DNA of 36,520 nt from Gemmatimonadales bacterium. GTDB lineage: Bacteria; Gemmatimonadota; Gemmatimonadetes; Longimicrobiales; Gaopeijiaceae. The position numbers and the translations under genes were made by a program. Below the pieces are notes generated by a model, which saw only the letters and a list, made by a program, of their open reading frames with translations, did no database searches and was not told the origin of the DNA. Below, piece after piece: positions 34,775 to 36,520 of the stretch (position 1 is the first letter of the stretch; the number at the start of each line of letters is the position of its first letter). The stretch spans positions 1,400,145 to 1,436,664 of the forward strand of contig CP070829.1 in assembly GCA_020344755.1 (NCBI GenBank), in the 5' to 3' direction.

Positions 34775-36151
34775 TCACGCCGAGCACGGTACGGACAGGT
34801 TCCGGGCGATACACTCGTTCCGAGGAATCGGGAACCGGGCGGGGACCTGGTCCGTGGGACGATCCCGGGGTAGCTCGTCCAGACGATCGAATCGCCGCAT
34901 GTCGAGCCAGCGGTGGCCTCCCTCGAAAAGGAGAGACCATCGACGCTCCTCCAGAAGAAGGTCGAGGAATCCGTCGTCGTCGCCCGGCGCCGGGGTCGGC
35001 ACCGGCGCCAATCCACCGGAGCGCGTGCGAACCTCGTTGAGGGCCTCCATCGCCCCGCCGGGATCATCTGTGAACCAGAGAGCCTCCGCCCGAAGGAGGA
35101 CCAGTTCCTCGTTCCGGATGATGGGCGTCGGGGAGCCGAGAGCGGGATAGTGGATGAAGCGGACGTCCGACGTCACCCCGCGGGGATCACTCTTGGTGGT
35201 GGCCAGAGGCGTGACCTTGGCCACGACGCGGTCGTCGCGCTGTCCGTTGCCCTTCAGAGGCGCGTCGTCCCACACCGTGGGATGCGCCACGATTTGAGGA
35301 TCCGACCCCTGGAAGAGCCCGTTGGTCACGTCGCCGGATCCGGTCCCGTAGCTGTGGTACACGCCGGTCGAAAAGTCGCCGTCTTGATCCACAAACGACT
35401 GACTCAAGGCCGTCAGGACCGCACCGTATCCGCCGCGGTACGCTTCGATTCGGGCCAGTAGCGCCCGATTGAACTGCAGGAAGGACGCCGGGTCGTCGAA
35501 ACCGCTGTAGCCCGGACTGAGTTGGAAGGCGAAGCCGCTTCCGGCGGCTCCCAGGTGGGTGGCTGCCTCGTTCAACAGCTGGATGATCGCCTCGAAGGTG
35601 GCGGCCTCGCTCACGAAGGGGCCCGGTTCCTCCTCGAGGCTCCGGTTCACGTCGACCACGGCGCCGTTGGACTCGCGCATGTTGATCACCAGCAGGAGGT
35701 CCAACGCCTGAAGCGTCTTGGCAAAGCCACGAATCCCCACCAGCTCCGCATTGGAGAGTCCCACCACCTGGTCCAAGCTGTTCAGGACGATGTTGGCGTT
35801 CCGGATGTTGGCGTACCGGGGGGTCCATCCACTCCCACCGAACGCCCCGTTCCCCTCGTTCAGGAGGCCGGCGAGCATCTCGTCGAAGTAGCGGGGGTCC
35901 GAGTTGTCGAAGGTCAGCGCCTCCCGCCCCAGGGTACCCAGGTGGTTCACGTATCCGGCCTGGCCGCTGATTCCGGCCCGGCTGCCGATGAGCAGGCCCT
36001 GGGTGGCGTCGATCACCGCTGCCGGAGTGGGGTTCTGCTCCAGCGACTCCAACCCCGGGTTGTTGAGGTCGGGAACCGCCAGGTCCATGTCGCAGGCCGC
36101 GAGGAAGGCCGTCGCCCCCAACGCCGCCACGGTAAGAATCCGAATGTTCAT
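34775..36151 (-). CDS. SusD/RagB-family outer-membrane nutrient-binding lipoprotein
   Basis: A 458-residue lipoprotein with lipobox AFLAAC and the lipidated cysteine at residue 20. Typical SusD features follow: DLNNPGLES near the mature N-terminus, the helical TPR-like part around RNANIVLNSLDQV and AKTLQALDLLLV, and the C-terminal block EELVLLRAEALWF, ALNEVRTRSGG, LLLEERRWSLLFEGGHRWLDMRRF. It caps the SusC channel and binds the substrate at the cell surface. It lies 19 bp after the SusC-like gene on the same strand. The substrate (glycan, peptide or other) is not evident; no glycoside hydrolase is adjacent in the window. Confidence 0.95.
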   Translation of the reverse strand: MNIRILTVAALGATAFLAACDMDLAVPDLNNPGLESLEQNPTPAAVIDATQGLLIGSRAGISGQAGYVNHLGTLGREALTFDNSDPRYFDEMLAGLLNEGNGAFGGSGWTPRYANIRNANIVLNSLDQVVGLSNAELVGIRGFAKTLQALDLLLVINMRESNGAVVDVNRSLEEEPGPFVSEAATFEAIIQLLNEAATHLGAAGSGFAFQLSPGYSGFDDPASFLQFNRALLARIEAYRGGYGAVLTALSQSFVDQDGDFSTGVYHSYGTGSGDVTNGLFQGSDPQIVAHPTVWDDAPLKGNGQRDDRVVAKVTPLATTKSDPRGVTSDVRFIHYPALGSPTPIIRNEELVLLRAEALWFTDDPGGAMEALNEVRTRSGGLAPVPTPAPGDDDGFLDLLLEERRWSLLFEGGHRWLDMRRFDRLDELPRDRPTDQVPARFPIPRNECIARNLSVPCSA

Positions 36152-36170
36152 CTATTCTCTCCTCGCGTCG

Positions 36171-36520
36171 TCAGAAGCCGAGACTGATGGAGAGCCAGAA
36201 ACTCCGGCTCGGGGGGAACGGCGCTACGTCGATGTTCCTCGCCACGGCCTGGCTCCCGAAGTTGCTCACCTCGGGGTCGAGTCCCGTGTAGTCGGTGACG
36301 GTCCAGAGGTTGCGCCCGCTGAGGGTCACAGAGGCGGACCGCACCGTCCCACCCAGGACACCTCGGAGGTGCTCCTGGCCGATGTCGTAGGAGAGCGAGA
36401 GCTCCCGCAGCTTCAGATAGCTGGCCCCCTCGATGTAACCGCGCGTGTCATCTCCCACCGCCCAGTTCAGGAGGCGGTATTCCCCGTCACCGTAGTCTCC
36501 CGTGGAGCCATCCCCGAGGG
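36171..36520 (-). CDS. SusC/RagA-family TonB-dependent receptor, 3' end
   Basis: The last 116 or so codons of a TonB-dependent receptor that continues beyond the right edge. The reading frame stays open to 36520, with residues GDYGDGEYRLLNWAVGDD before the typical SusC C-terminal block IEGASYLKLRELSLSYD. The SVTLSGRNLWTVTDYTGLDPEV segment and the last strand, ending FWLSISLGF, are hallmarks, and the terminal Phe is the BAM recognition residue. It should import the SusD-bound substrate using TonB-ExbBD energy. A GTG at 36458 is not the real start. Confidence 0.95.
   Translation of the reverse strand, partial: LGDGSTGDYGDGEYRLLNWAVGDDTRGYIEGASYLKLRELSLSYDIGQEHLRGVLGGTVRSASVTLSGRNLWTVTDYTGLDPEVSNFGSQAVARNIDVAPFPPSRSFWLSISLGF

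Noticed and set aside
1..36520. CRISPR arrays, tRNA or rRNA genes, insertion sequences, phage or toxin-antitoxin genes
   Set aside because: I looked on both strands for spaced repeats, transposase or integrase motifs and tRNA-like arms and saw none; by eye, short or divergent examples could be missed.

Overview
The window is a high-GC stretch of chromosome from a Gram-negative (diderm) bacterium. Lipoproteins with lipoboxes, Omp85-type outer-membrane barrels, a SusC/SusD pair and an ExbB homologue show the two-membrane envelope. The short sigma factor resembles the Bacteroidota primary sigma. Together with the GC-rich coding, many exported hydrolases and a preference for GTG starts, this fits Gemmatimonadota or a related lineage. 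That placement is inference, because no rRNA gene is present. I found no tRNA, rRNA, insertion sequence, prophage, CRISPR array or recognisable defence island; coding density is high and composition looks even.

Layout. 1-8054 (+): the 3' part of gcvPB (glycine decarboxylase subunit 2), a UPF0173 metallo-hydrolase, a LipM-like octanoyl/lipoyl transferase, and a complete five-gene peptide ABC importer (dppABCDF type), tightly packed from the hydrolase on. 8099-8972: an orphan exbB/tolQ-like gene between a putative promoter and a strong terminator. 9080-15082 (+): Slt-type lytic transglycosylase, cold-shock protein, DNA polymerase I and a short SSB, with a terminator between csp and polA. 15226-21171 (-): an outer-membrane barrel protein with an unusual N-terminal domain, the short RpoD-type sigma factor with its own promoter and terminator, and an Omp85 gene overlapping a polytopic membrane-protein gene. 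21258-25195 (+): malic enzyme and ATP-dependent PEP carboxykinase, a C4-to-C3 gluconeogenic module. 25340-34690 (+): chromate transporter, exported M24 peptidase, MATE efflux pump, exported M28 peptidase, penicillin-acylase-family Ntn hydrolase and an EVE-domain protein. 34775-36520 (-): SusD-like lipoprotein and the 3' end of a SusC-like TonB-dependent receptor, convergent with the EVE gene.

How it may work together. The gene set suits a heterotroph living on peptides and organic acids: exported M24, M28 and Ntn amidases release small products, SusCD and the Dpp importer could take up oligomers, the glycine cleavage system (which needs lipoylated GcvH, hence LipM) handles glycine, and malic enzyme plus PEPCK feed gluconeogenesis. 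Links between separate operons are inference.

Most worth a second look: a recurring -10-like motif, (T/C)A(T/G)CTTG, near several starts, read alongside the Bacteroidota-like region 2.4 of the sigma factor; the barrel protein with a non-POTRA N-terminal domain; the Omp85/membrane-protein overlap; the tail-less SSB; the palindrome upstream of csp; and lipM inside a peptide-importer operon. I see no convincing evidence for a wholly new multi-gene system.
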